From contig NZ_CAMFLC010000025.1 in the NCBI RefSeq assembly GCF_945957465.1, positions 1 through 56,521 on the forward strand: DNA of 56,521 bases, given 5' to 3'. This DNA is from an uncultured Leifsonia sp. (lineage in GTDB: Bacteria > Actinomycetota > Actinomycetes > Actinomycetales > Microbacteriaceae). Below are positions 1 through 8,110 of this stretch, piece by piece. Made by a program: the position numbers and the translations under genes. The notes beneath the pieces were generated by a model. That model was given only the letters and a program-made list of their open reading frames with translations, did not search any database and was not told the DNA's origin. Position 1 is the first letter of the stretch. Each line of letters opens with the position of its first letter.

Positions 1-239
1 CCACAGCCTGACTCAGCTCGTATACGCCCAACCTTGATACGCAGGGTTACCAGTAAAGCACGGCCCGGCGTTCCCCTACGTTTCGCTCTGTGCTGCGGCG
101 GCTCCGTTCCGGATGCTTCTGCGAGTCATGCACAGCCAGCTCAGATTGCCGCTCTGTCACGAACTTCGCCCTCTTCAGCACCCTGACAATGTGAGCGACG
201 GCACCGTGCTGTCCCGACTCGTTGAGGTGTTGGAGTCAA
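1..239. other. Left contig end without a recognisable gene
   Basis: No convincing coding region is visible. Short frames read through here are Arg-rich and resemble no family I know. The only structure noted is a 34-bp segment at 155-188 bounded by TGTCA and TGACA, which could be chance or the remnant of a transposon end. Confidence 0.4.
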
Positions 240-911
240 TCAGTCCTGGTGGCTGTCGCCACCGTGGTCGTCGTCGTCCTCGAGCAGCATGCCGACAGAG
301 GTGGCGCAAGCGTCGCCCTTCCATGCCTCGATACCTTCTCGGATCGCGAAGACGGCGATGACAAGGCCAGCGATTGCGTCCGCCCACCACCAGCCGAAGA
401 GCGTGTTGACCAACAGGCCGACCAGCACGGCGGCCGAGAGGTAGGTGCAGATCAGGGTCTGCTTGGAGTCAGCAACCGCGGACGCGGAACCGAGCTCGCG
501 GCCGGCACGGCGTTCAGCGAGCGAGAGGAACGGCATGACGACGACGCTGAGCGCCGTGAGTGCCATCCCGACCGGAGAGTGATGGACGTCCACGCGGGCC
601 AGCAGTGTTAGTAGGGAGCTGGCGGTGACGTACAGCGCCAGGGCGAAGAAGGCGATCGCGATCACTCGCAGCGTCGGCTTCTCCCAGCGGACGGGATCGC
701 GCCGGGTGAACTGCCAAGCCACCGCACCGGCAGAGAGAACTTCGATTGCGGAATCCAGACCGAAGCCGATGAGGGCGCCGGAGGATGCTGCGCTGCCGGC
801 GCTGATGGCGACGACGGCTTCGATGAGGTTGTAGCCGATGGTCGCGGCGACGATCCACCGGATGCGGCGCTGCAGGATGGTCGTGCGGTCGGCGGTGGAA
901 CTGACGCTCAT
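240..911 (-). CDS. CDF-family metal cation efflux transporter
   Basis: A 223-aa membrane protein of the cation diffusion facilitator type, expected to export divalent metal (Zn, Cd or similar) from the cytosol. Hydrophobic helices alternate with short charged loops, and the CDF-like acidic positions are visible in FGLDSAIEV in an early helix and WWWADAIAG in a late one. The C-terminus is short and Asp/His-rich (LLEDDDDHGGDSHQD), a possible metal-sensing tail in place of the usual cytosolic domain. The ATG start is preferred because it overlaps the stop of the upstream metal-sensing repressor (ATGA) and has a GGGGAGGAG stretch just upstream. A longer in-frame start would run into the repressor gene. 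Substrate is inferred from the CmtR-like partner. Confidence 0.85.
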   Translation of the reverse strand: MSVSSTADRTTILQRRIRWIVAATIGYNLIEAVVAISAGSAASSGALIGFGLDSAIEVLSAGAVAWQFTRRDPVRWEKPTLRVIAIAFFALALYVTASSLLTLLARVDVHHSPVGMALTALSVVVMPFLSLAERRAGRELGSASAVADSKQTLICTYLSAAVLVGLLVNTLFGWWWADAIAGLVIAVFAIREGIEAWKGDACATSVGMLLEDDDDHGGDSHQD

Positions 912-1252
912 GCGCAGCTGCACTCCTCCCCCTCGCAGCAGCCGGGTTCGACGAACAGTGTCACCCGCAGCAGCTCGTCGAGCGCGGGAGCGATGTGGCC
1001 GTCGGCGAGCCGATACCAGGTGCGCCGACCCTCCGGGATTGCTTCCACTAGTCCGCAGCCGCGCAGGCACGCGAGCTGGTTCGACATCACCTGGCGCGAG
1101 ACCCCCAGGGCGTCAGCCAGGTCGGACGGGAACGCGGGGGCCTCACGAAGCGAGAGGAGGATGCCGACGCGGGTGGGGTCGGACAGTGCGTGGCCGAACC
1201 GTGCCAGCGCGGCGGTGTGGGTGACCGTCGCGGCGGGAGCGATGTTCGTCAT
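908..1252 (-). CDS. cmtR: CmtR-like Cd(II)/Pb(II)-sensing ArsR/SmtB repressor
   Basis: A 114-aa winged-helix repressor. The recognition region carries ACLRGCGL (Cys62 and Cys66), which matches the Cys57/Cys61 metal site of mycobacterial CmtR from memory, and the following ADGHIAPALDELLRV is also CmtR-like. The tail ends GCCEGEECSCA, so it has four further cysteines (105, 106, 111, 113) where CmtR uses a single C-terminal Cys. Metal binding should release DNA and derepress this gene and the overlapping CDF exporter. The chosen ATG sits exactly 7 nt after a TACTAT -10 box, which suggests a leaderless transcript; a longer frame upstream would cross the promoter. Metal identity is inferred from homology. 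Confidence 0.85.
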   Translation of the reverse strand: MTNIAPAATVTHTAALARFGHALSDPTRVGILLSLREAPAFPSDLADALGVSRQVMSNQLACLRGCGLVEAIPEGRRTWYRLADGHIAPALDELLRVTLFVEPGCCEGEECSCA

Positions 1253-1259
1253 GTCATCG

Positions 1260-1277
1260 ATAGTACAGCGATCGCTG
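1260..1277 (-). promoter_or_regulatory. Leaderless promoter and palindromic operator of cmtR
   Basis: On the minus strand a TACTAT -10 box (1260-1265) lies 7 nt before the cmtR ATG. It abuts the perfect 12-bp palindrome CAGCGATCGCTG (1266-1277) in the spacer. A repressor bound there would block RNA polymerase, so it is the best candidate for the CmtR-like operator. No clear -35 box is visible. Confidence 0.55.
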
Positions 1278-1503
1278 AATCCTCCGTCCGGCAGAAGCAG
1301 CTGGAGTCGCCTGCGCCGCTGTGCACGTGGCCCCTCCTCCGTTACTCGGGTGTCTCCGCTCACGACTGACGAGTCGACCGTTCCGCCGGTGATGGTCGGG
1401 CATTCCCGAGGCGGTCTGCCGCTCGACGAAGGTGAAGGCCTGGATGAACCCCAGAGCTGTCATGCGACCGCGGCAAACCGCTTGCCGGCCAAACCGAACC
1501 GGA

Positions 1504-1526
1504 AAATAGCCGTTGACCGGCTATTT
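1504..1526. promoter_or_regulatory. 8-bp inverted repeat upstream of the adhesin gene
   Basis: AAATAGCC (1504-1511) and GGCTATTT (1519-1526) form a perfect inverted repeat around a 7-nt loop containing TTGACC. It lies in the 365-bp divergent region between cmtR and the adhesin (1253-1617), about 90 bp before the adhesin start. There is no U-tract, so a protein-binding operator or an untranslated-region hairpin is more likely than a terminator. Nothing else is recognisable in this gap apart from the cmtR promoter and the adhesin ribosome binding site. Confidence 0.45.
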
Positions 1527-1617
1527 CTATCGAATGCTCGCAGTGATGCCGCGGACGCCTTCCGAGGTCCGTCCCGACGTGCCGCTACCGTGCCACCACC
1601 ACGAAGCGGAGGCGACA

Positions 1618-4600
1618 GTGCGAACTTTCCCTGGGGCGAAGACGAACACACCTACGGCCGGACACGGACGTCGGCGTTACGTGCCGGAGCGCAGCGCCAC
1701 GGGGTGGCGGCGAGCGCTCGCAGCCCTCGTGGCCGTGCTCCTGGCGTTGGCCGGACTGGTTGCCACAACCCAGACGGCGAACGCCGCGACGACCCAGTCC
1801 TGCGGATACGCGACGGCGGGTACCGCGACGTACGCGCGAACGCTCTGCTGGTTCAACATGGCCGGCTACGATGCGGCCACCGCCAAGGATCCTGCCGGTC
1901 AGGACATGATCACGACCATACCGGGCACCGGCGGCTACAAGCTGTATTACACCATTCATCAGAACTCCAACCGACCTCCGGCGGCGACGTCGTTCCCCAC
2001 GTGGTCGGGCGCGTTCCTCGGGCGCGGCACGAACGGCAACTACACAGGAGTGCCCGGGCTGCCCGCCCTCTACCAGGTTGTCGGCGGCGGTGGCAGCGGC
2101 GGTGGCGACACCCTGCTCGAACTGGACAACATCAGAGTCACCGACGGTGCGGGCAACCCGGTGACGGCCTTCTCGATGGTGGGAGCCGACGCCGAGGCCA
2201 CGGACACCGGGGAGGCGATGCGATTCACCTCGGACAAACCACTGCGACAGATCGGTCCGCTCGGGAACGCCTGTCCTGGTGAGTTCTCCGGTGTGGGAAC
2301 CACGACGGTCTTCTGCTCGAGCGACGACGCTGTCGGCCGGTCCGGCACAGCCATGCTCGCCGCCGACAACCCGACACGGATCGGGATCGACATGCTCACG
2401 AAGCAGCGGCAGGGCGTCGCCTTCGGAATTCTGCTGTCGAAACTCCAGCTCAACAAGACCGTCGCCAGCCGGATGAATCCGTCGGATGCGTTCGGCATCA
2501 CCGTCGCCCGCGGAGACGGCACCGTGCTCCAGTCGCGCAACACCGGTACGGGCGCGACCGCGACCACCGGCGAGGTGACCACGATCGGGTCGGGGGCGGG
2601 CGCTCCCTTCACACTGTCGGAGACCGCGACATCAGGTTCGCTCGGCGATTACAACGAATCGTGGGCCTGTACGCGCAACGGGGCGGCTGATCCGGCGCTC
2701 CCGTCCGGCGCGGCCGGGTCTTCGGCTACGGTGACCGTCGCCATCGGCGATTTCGTCGACTGCCGCATCACCAACACGGCACTGCAGGGAAGCCTGAGCC
2801 TGCAGAAGATCGCCGGTCCGGTGACCGACGTGAACGGCAATGGTGTGCGCGACGCGGGCGACACCATCTCCTACACCTTCGTCGTCGAGAACACCGGAGC
2901 GGTGACGATGAACAACGTCGCGGTCAGCGATCCGCTGATCGGCGCTGTCACGTGCCCGACCACGACCCTGGCTCCCGGGGCCTCCACGACCTGCTCCTCC
3001 GTCACCCGCTACACCTTCACGGCGGCGAACGTGGCCGCCGGCCAGTTCACCAACACCGCCACGGCCGCGGGGACTCCCCAGGGCGCCACGTCACCGATCA
3101 ACTCGAACACCTCCGCCACCACGACCACGCTGGAAGCGCCGAAGGCCTCCTTGTCGCTGACCAAGTCGGTCGCCCCGACGGACGTCGGGGCGCCGGGCGA
3201 TGCGGTGACCTACACGTATCGGGTGACCAACACGGGCAACGTGGACATCAGCGCGCTGTCGATCGCGGAGACCTCGTTCTCGGGTTCGGGTCCCGCCCCC
3301 AGCCCGGTGTGCCGCGTGACATCGCTGGCGCCGGGCACGTCGACCGACTGCACCGCGGCCTACACGGTGACGCAGGCGGATTTCGACGCAGGATCGGTGT
3401 CCAACACGGCTCACGCGTCGGGCACCGACCCGTCGAGCGGGACGGTGGACTCCCCCGACTCGACCGCCAAACTCACCGCGACGCCGACGCCTCGACTCTC
3501 TCTCGAGAAGTCCGTCGCGCCCGATGACGCCGCATCGTTCGTCGTCGGACAGCAGCTCACGTATTCCTTCGTGCTCACCAACACGGGAAGCGTGACCCTG
3601 ACGAATCTCGACGTGAGCGAACAGAACTTCACCGGCACGGGAGGCGCCGTGAACCCGGTCTGCCCGGCGAGCGCGCCGGTGCCGCCGCAGGGTCAGGTCG
3701 TGTGCACCGCGACGTACACGCTGACCCAGGCTGACATCGATCGGGGCGAGGTGCTCAACTCCGCGACGGCGGTCGGCGCGGCTCCCGGCGGCGCTGCTGT
3801 CAACTCACCGCTGTCGTCCGTGAGCGCGCCGGGCAACCCGGCACCTGCTCTCACCGTCGTGAAGACCGCGTCGCCCGGCACGGTGTCCGCTGCGGGAGAC
3901 ACGGTCACCTACGACTTCGCCGTCGAGAACACCGGCAACGTGACGATGAAGAACGTCGTCGTCAACGAGACGGCGTTCTCCGGGAGCGGTCCGGCGCCGG
4001 TCGTCACCTGCCCCGCTGCGGCCGCGAGCATGCTCCCGGGCGAACGGGTCGTCTGCACGGCCATCTACACCCTCACGCAGACCGATGCCGATCAGTCGCA
4101 GCTGACGAACACGGCCACCGCCACGGGAACGCCCCCCTCGTCGGCGGGTGGCCCTGTGACCAGTCCCCCGTCGACCGCGACCGTCACCGTCGCCGAGAAC
4201 CCGGCCCTCGAACTTGTCAAGACGGCGAGCCCCTTGCAGACGACGGCTGCCGGCGAGACCATCACCTACTCGTTCGCGGTGAGGAACACCGGCGATGCGA
4301 CGGTCAGCGGAATCGGCATCGCAGAAGGCGCGTTCTCGGGCACGGGACCGGCACCGGTCGTGACGTGTCCCGCCGGCGCGGCCTCCCTCGCGCCGGGAGC
4401 CACGGTGACGTGTACGGGAACGTACACGGTGACGCAGGCCGACGCGGACGCCGGCCGGATCGACAACAGCGCAACCGCCGACGGCAGATCGCCCGCGGGC
4501 GCGTCGGTGGTGTCGGACGAGTCCTCGAACACCGTCCCGATCATCGCGTCGCCGGCGGTCACCCTCCAGAAGACCGCCTCCGTGGGGAACGTTACGGCAG

Positions 4601-6420
4601 CGGGCCAGATCATCACCTACAGCTTCCTGGTGACCAACACCGGCAACGTGACTCTGCACAGTTCCGACATCATCGAGACGCGCTTCACGGGTCGAACCGT
4701 GCTGAAGCCCGTCTGCCCTCCCGGTATCAGCTCGCTGGCACCCGGCGAGAATATCGTCTGCACCGCCGACTACACGGTGACGCAAGCGGACATGGACGCC
4801 GGCCACATCGTGAACAACGCCGCCGTTTCGGGTGAGACGCCGAGCGGTGTCCCGATCACCACGCCGGAGTCACGAATCGATGTCACAGCGCAGGCCGCTC
4901 CGGCGCTGACGGTGGAGAAGTCGGCTTCGCCCACATCGATCACGGCCGCCGGCCAGACGGTGACCTACTCTTACCTGATCACGAACACCGGAAACGTGAC
5001 CTTGACCGATGTGGACGCAGTTGAAGGCGCGTTCACGGGCACGGGACCGACGCCCGTCGTGACGTGCCCCGCGGGAGCCGCCTCACTCGCTCCCGGTGCC
5101 ACCGTGACCTGCACCTCGACCTACGTCGCGACCCAGGCCGACGTCGACACCAAGTACGTCACCAACACGGCCACCGCCCACGGCTCACCGCCCGGGGGCG
5201 GGTCGCCCGTCGACTCGGAGCCCTCGACCACGACGTTCACCGTCATCGCTTCGCCCGACCTGACCATCGTCAAGTCGGCCGACCCGTCGACGATCACGCG
5301 GTCAGGTGAGCTCGTGACGTACAGCTTCCTGGTCAGGAACACCGGGAATCTGACGATGTCGAACATCGAGGTGATCGAAGGAAGCTTCACCGGCACGGGC
5401 ACCGCGCCCGTGGTCGACTGCCCCGCCGGACCCATCCAGCTGGCGCCGAACGACACGGTCACGTGCACGGCGACGTACACCGCCACGCAAGAGGATGTGG
5501 ACGCCGGGAGGGTCGACAACACCGCCAGCGTGCAGGGCGCCCCTCTGAGCGCACCGGACACCCCCCTCCAGTTCGGACCGGCCGAGAACTCGGTCGATGC
5601 GCCGCCCCAGCCGGCGCTCCGCATCGTCAAGTCGGCCTCTCCGTCCGATCGGGCATCGTACGTCGCAGGCGCTGACATCACCTACACGTTCGTGGTGACC
5701 AACACCGGCAACGTGACGATCGACGACGTGCAGGTCGCGGATTCGGGCTTCACCGGCTCCGGCCCGGCGCCGACCGCCGACTGCTCCGGAGGCCCGACCA
5801 CGCTCGCTCCGGGCGATCAGCTCACGTGCACGGCCGCATACACCGTCACACAGGCCGACGCCGACGCGGGCGGGATCAGCAACACCGCCGCCGCCAGCGG
5901 CCTACCGCCGGCGGGAGGCGAACGCATCTCCAGCGAGCCTTCGACAGTGGTGCTCCCCCACGACAGCGCGCCGGCGCTCGAGCTGGTCAAGACCGCGGCC
6001 GTCTCCGAATCCTCCATCGCCTACCGGTTCGCGGTGACGAACACCGGCAACGTCACGGTCCGCAACGTGACCATCGCGGAGGGGGCCTTCACCGGCACCG
6101 GCGCCTTCCCGGGCATCGACTGCCCGTCGGGAGCGAGCGCACTTGCGCCGGGAGAAGCGATCGTGTGCACGGCGACCTACACCCTGACGGCTGCGGACCG
6201 CGGTGCGGGAGAGATCAGCAACACAGCGACAGCGGGAGGCGACAGCATCGGTGGAGCGGTGAACTCGTCACCATCGACGGCGCGAGTGACTCTCGCGGGC
6301 CTTCCCGCGCTCGCCCACACGGGTCTCGACATCGGCGACATCCTCTGGCTCGCGACCATCCTGGTCGGCATCGGCGGACTGATCGCGGGCGGCGCCTACC
6401 TCCGGCGACGCCGGACCTGA
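1618..6420 (+). CDS. Giant sortase-anchored repeat adhesin (CshA/CshB-related N-terminus, DUF7507/DUF11-type repeats)
   Basis: A 1600-aa secreted wall protein. The GTG start is chosen because GGAGG lies 5 nt upstream (1608-1612); an ATG 105 nt earlier lacks this. A signal peptide with an Arg-rich n-region and hydrophobic core ends near TANA|ATTQ. The N-terminal 300 or so residues resemble the heads of CshA/CshB-related actinobacterial adhesins, followed by a SpaA-like segment (LSETATSGS). Ten repeats of about 117 aa follow, each with a K(T/S)xxP entry, TYxFxVxNTGNV core, paired Cys, and CTAxYTxTQAD. The C-terminus is a cell-wall sorting signal: LAHTG, a hydrophobic helix and RRRRT. LAxTG is the signal of class E sortases; no sortase is in the window. 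Likely role: surface adhesion or an extended stalk, by inference. Confidence 0.85.
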   Translation: MRTFPGAKTNTPTAGHGRRRYVPERSATGWRRALAALVAVLLALAGLVATTQTANAATTQSCGYATAGTATYARTLCWFNMAGYDAATAKDPAGQDMITTIPGTGGYKLYYTIHQNSNRPPAATSFPTWSGAFLGRGTNGNYTGVPGLPALYQVVGGGGSGGGDTLLELDNIRVTDGAGNPVTAFSMVGADAEATDTGEAMRFTSDKPLRQIGPLGNACPGEFSGVGTTTVFCSSDDAVGRSGTAMLAADNPTRIGIDMLTKQRQGVAFGILLSKLQLNKTVASRMNPSDAFGITVARGDGTVLQSRNTGTGATATTGEVTTIGSGAGAPFTLSETATSGSLGDYNESWACTRNGAADPALPSGAAGSSATVTVAIGDFVDCRITNTALQGSLSLQKIAGPVTDVNGNGVRDAGDTISYTFVVENTGAVTMNNVAVSDPLIGAVTCPTTTLAPGASTTCSSVTRYTFTAANVAAGQFTNTATAAGTPQGATSPINSNTSATTTTLEAPKASLSLTKSVAPTDVGAPGDAVTYTYRVTNTGNVDISALSIAETSFSGSGPAPSPVCRVTSLAPGTSTDCTAAYTVTQADFDAGSVSNTAHASGTDPSSGTVDSPDSTAKLTATPTPRLSLEKSVAPDDAASFVVGQQLTYSFVLTNTGSVTLTNLDVSEQNFTGTGGAVNPVCPASAPVPPQGQVVCTATYTLTQADIDRGEVLNSATAVGAAPGGAAVNSPLSSVSAPGNPAPALTVVKTASPGTVSAAGDTVTYDFAVENTGNVTMKNVVVNETAFSGSGPAPVVTCPAAAASMLPGERVVCTAIYTLTQTDADQSQLTNTATATGTPPSSAGGPVTSPPSTATVTVAENPALELVKTASPLQTTAAGETITYSFAVRNTGDATVSGIGIAEGAFSGTGPAPVVTCPAGAASLAPGATVTCTGTYTVTQADADAGRIDNSATADGRSPAGASVVSDESSNTVPIIASPAVTLQKTASVGNVTAAGQIITYSFLVTNTGNVTLHSSDIIETRFTGRTVLKPVCPPGISSLAPGENIVCTADYTVTQADMDAGHIVNNAAVSGETPSGVPITTPESRIDVTAQAAPALTVEKSASPTSITAAGQTVTYSYLITNTGNVTLTDVDAVEGAFTGTGPTPVVTCPAGAASLAPGATVTCTSTYVATQADVDTKYVTNTATAHGSPPGGGSPVDSEPSTTTFTVIASPDLTIVKSADPSTITRSGELVTYSFLVRNTGNLTMSNIEVIEGSFTGTGTAPVVDCPAGPIQLAPNDTVTCTATYTATQEDVDAGRVDNTASVQGAPLSAPDTPLQFGPAENSVDAPPQPALRIVKSASPSDRASYVAGADITYTFVVTNTGNVTIDDVQVADSGFTGSGPAPTADCSGGPTTLAPGDQLTCTAAYTVTQADADAGGISNTAAASGLPPAGGERISSEPSTVVLPHDSAPALELVKTAAVSESSIAYRFAVTNTGNVTVRNVTIAEGAFTGTGAFPGIDCPSGASALAPGEAIVCTATYTLTAADRGAGEISNTATAGGDSIGGAVNSSPSTARVTLAGLPALAHTGLDIGDILWLATILVGIGGLIAGGAYLRRRRT
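2787..6300 (+). repeat. Ten tandem ~350-bp coding repeats in the adhesin
   Basis: Repeat entries begin near 2787, 3147, 3490, 3841, 4201, 4552, 4900, 5251, 5611 and 5971, giving units of about 345-360 bp. Each encodes an Ig-like module with a conserved NTGN motif and two cysteines. Repeat 1 is the most diverged and has an acidic DVNGNGVRDAGD insertion; repeat 10 is shortened at its entry. Recombination could change the copy number, and short-read assembly may collapse or expand it. Confidence 0.85.
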
Positions 6421-6434
6421 GGCACGCGGTACGG

Positions 6435-6464
6435 CGGCGGTCGCGACGTGACGTCGCGCCGCCG
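6435..6464 (+). terminator. GC-rich hairpin after the adhesin gene
   Basis: CGGCGGTCGCGAC pairs with GTCGCGCCGCCG with one bulged T, starting 15 nt after the adhesin stop. There is no U-tract, so it is a weak or U-less terminator candidate. The rest of the gap to 6561 holds nothing recognisable. Confidence 0.45.
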
Positions 6465-6561
6465 GCGCTCCGCGCTTCGAGAGCTCTTGGCCGCCGTAGC
6501 TGAGGAATGGAGCACTCTCGGCGTCGCCCGGCCCGACCCGGTCAGGCACGCCCAGCCCGTC

Positions 6562-7182
6562 TCACCGCTGCCGCACCCCGTACGTCACGTGCGTCGCCCG
6601 CTTCGTCGGCACGACTGTGCGCTGGTCGAGCGCGATGCGGGATGCGTCGATCCCGCCGAAGAGCTGAACGCCGGTGCCGAACAGCACCGGCGCGAGGGCG
6701 ATGGTGAACTCGTCGACGAGGCCGGCGTTCAGGTATTGCAGAATCGTCTCGCCTCCGCCGGCGATCCGCACGTCCCGCTCCCCCGCCGCCGCTCGCGCTT
6801 GATCGAGGGCGGATCGGATGCCGTCGTTCACGAATCGGAAGACCGTGCCGCCCGGGCGCTCCCAGGGGTCACGCTGCTCGTGGGTCAGGACGTATACGGG
6901 TGTGTGGAACGGCGCGTTCTCGGGCCACATCTGCTCCCCGGCGTCGAACATCCGTCTGCCCATGACGCTCGATCCGGTCCGTTCGAAGGTCGCTCGGGCG
7001 ATGTCGTTGTCGGGACCCTCCTCGCCGCCCGCGCCGAGCCCGAGATTCTCGCGGAAGAAGCGCGTGGGGAACACCCAGTGCTGCAGCTCCATCCACTGCC
7101 GCCCCATCAGCTCGTCCGGCGAGTCCGGCGCGATGTACCCGTCGAGGGACATCGACACGCTGAAATAGACGCGACCGCTCAT
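6562..7182 (-). CDS. Dihydrofolate reductase family (RibD C-terminal domain) protein
   Basis: A 206-aa cytosolic protein of the DHFR/RibD-reductase fold: it begins VYFSVSMSLDGYIA and has the family's SSVMGRRMFD helix entry, PVYVLTHEQ strand, DVRIAGGGETILQYLNAGLVDE nucleotide-binding region (glycine-rich, split here as RIAGGGET and LNAGLVDE) and FGTGVQLF near the end. Such stand-alone proteins are predicted NADPH-dependent reductases of unknown substrate and are not the housekeeping folA. Its ATG overlaps the stop of the SRPBCC gene (ATGA), so it is the third gene of the ArsR/SRPBCC operon and under ArsR control. This trio recurs in Actinobacteria. Confidence 0.8.
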   Translation of the reverse strand: MSGRVYFSVSMSLDGYIAPDSPDELMGRQWMELQHWVFPTRFFRENLGLGAGGEEGPDNDIARATFERTGSSVMGRRMFDAGEQMWPENAPFHTPVYVLTHEQRDPWERPGGTVFRFVNDGIRSALDQARAAAGERDVRIAGGGETILQYLNAGLVDEFTIALAPVLFGTGVQLFGGIDASRIALDQRTVVPTKRATHVTYGVRQR

Positions 7183-7688
7183 CGCTCCGCTGCTTCCCCG
7201 CGGAGGTACTGCGCGACGTAGGCGGCCAGGTGGGCGAGCGTCTGCCCGCCGGCCTCGACCGCGTGATACTTCTCGACCGCCTCGTCGCGCAGCTCGCGCG
7301 TGGGGAAGACCGTTCGCATCTCCAGCCGGGTGGCGCCGCCCTCCGGCTCGAAGGTCAGCACGGAGGTGAACGTTTCCGGGTCGTCGCGGTACGCGCCGTG
7401 GCGGAGGGCGATCCGCGCGGGCGGGTCGATCTCCGTCCACGAGATCCACTCCGTGTAGTCGGTCCCGTCCGGTCCGTGCATCACGAAGACCCACTCCCCG
7501 CTCACACGGAACTCGAACGCCTCCGTCGTCGTCGTGAACCCGTCGGGGCCCCACCAGTGCGAGAGGTGGCGCTCCTCGGTGAACGCCTCGAACACCAGCT
7601 CCCTCGGCGCATCGATCCGTCTGCTGATGACGATCTCCCGCTCGGCCGCGGCATGCCGCGCCGTCGAGGACTGATCCGTCGTGCTCAT
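7179..7688 (-). CDS. SRPBCC/AHSA1-type ligand-binding protein
   Basis: A 169-aa protein of the Activator of Hsp90 ATPase homologue 1-like (START/SRPBCC) fold. The diagnostic entry is seen as VISRRIDAPRELVFEAFTE followed by HWWGPDGFT, then alternating beta-strands (EWVFVMHGPDGTDY, RIALRHG, VLTFEPEGGATRLEM) and a C-terminal helix. The fold encloses a hydrophobic cavity and the ligand is unknown. It is the middle gene of a three-gene operon: 3 nt after the ArsR repressor and overlapping the DHFR-like gene by 4 nt. In such operons the SRPBCC partner is thought to work with the repressor or reductase, but that is inference. No export signal. Confidence 0.8.
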   Translation of the reverse strand: MSTTDQSSTARHAAAEREIVISRRIDAPRELVFEAFTEERHLSHWWGPDGFTTTTEAFEFRVSGEWVFVMHGPDGTDYTEWISWTEIDPPARIALRHGAYRDDPETFTSVLTFEPEGGATRLEMRTVFPTRELRDEAVEKYHAVEAGGQTLAHLAAYVAQYLRGEAAER

Positions 7689-7691
7689 GTC

Positions 7692-8036
7692 CTACTGCTC
7701 TCCCTGTCGTTCCCGCTTCAGTTCCTGTACATAGGCATCGAGCCGCTCGAAACTCTCGTTCCAGAACTGCTCGAACCCGCCGGTCCACTCGTGCACGGCA
7801 CGCAGGCCGCTTGCGTCGAGACCGTAGACCCGCTGTTTTCCCTCGCGGCGATCGCGCACGAGTCCCACCTCGCGCAGCACCCGCAGATGCTTGGATGCTC
7901 CCGGCTGCGGAAGTCCGAGTTCGAGCGCGAGCTGAGCGACCGGCCGCTCCCCCGTTCGAAGCAGCGACAGGATCTCCCGCCGCCGGGGCTCCGCGATCGC
8001 GTTGAAGACGTCGGAGGTCGTCGCCGCTCGTGCCAT
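7692..8036 (-). CDS. ArsR-family transcriptional repressor, self-regulated
   Basis: A 114-aa winged-helix regulator: FNAIAEPRRREILSLL opens the domain, GLPQPGASKHLRVLREVGLV is the recognition region, and RREGKQRVYGLD is the beta wing. It has no cysteine-based metal site, so it belongs to the non-metal ArsR group paired with SRPBCC proteins. The ATG at 8036 is chosen over a longer frame because an excellent promoter (TTGTTA, 16-bp spacer, TATGAT) ends 6 nt before it, implying a leaderless transcript. The spacer contains a 14-bp palindrome that is the probable autoregulatory operator. The gene leads the operon with the SRPBCC and DHFR-like genes. Confidence 0.85.
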   Translation of the reverse strand: MARAATTSDVFNAIAEPRRREILSLLRTGERPVAQLALELGLPQPGASKHLRVLREVGLVRDRREGKQRVYGLDASGLRAVHEWTGGFEQFWNESFERLDAYVQELKRERQGEQ

Positions 8037-8042
8037 GGTGCG

Positions 8043-8070
8043 ATCATATACCCATATGGGTAGATAACAA
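8043..8070 (-). promoter_or_regulatory. Leaderless promoter with operator in the -35/-10 spacer
   Basis: Reading the minus strand: TTGTTA at 8070-8065, a 16-bp spacer, TATGAT at 8048-8043, then 6 nt to the ArsR ATG. The spacer contains the perfect palindrome TACCCATATGGGTA (8049-8062), nearly symmetric out to 8046-8065. Repressor binding would occlude both promoter boxes. This is the clearest promoter and operator in the window. Confidence 0.75.
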
Positions 8071-8110
8071 GTCGCGTCCACTCTCAGGACGATCCGGGCG
8101 CTCCCGGACG

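Noticed and set aside
2787-6300. Tandem repeats as a possible CRISPR array or duplicated DNA element
   Set aside because: Units are about 350 bp, in frame, and encode Ig-like domains; there are no short identical repeats with unique spacers.
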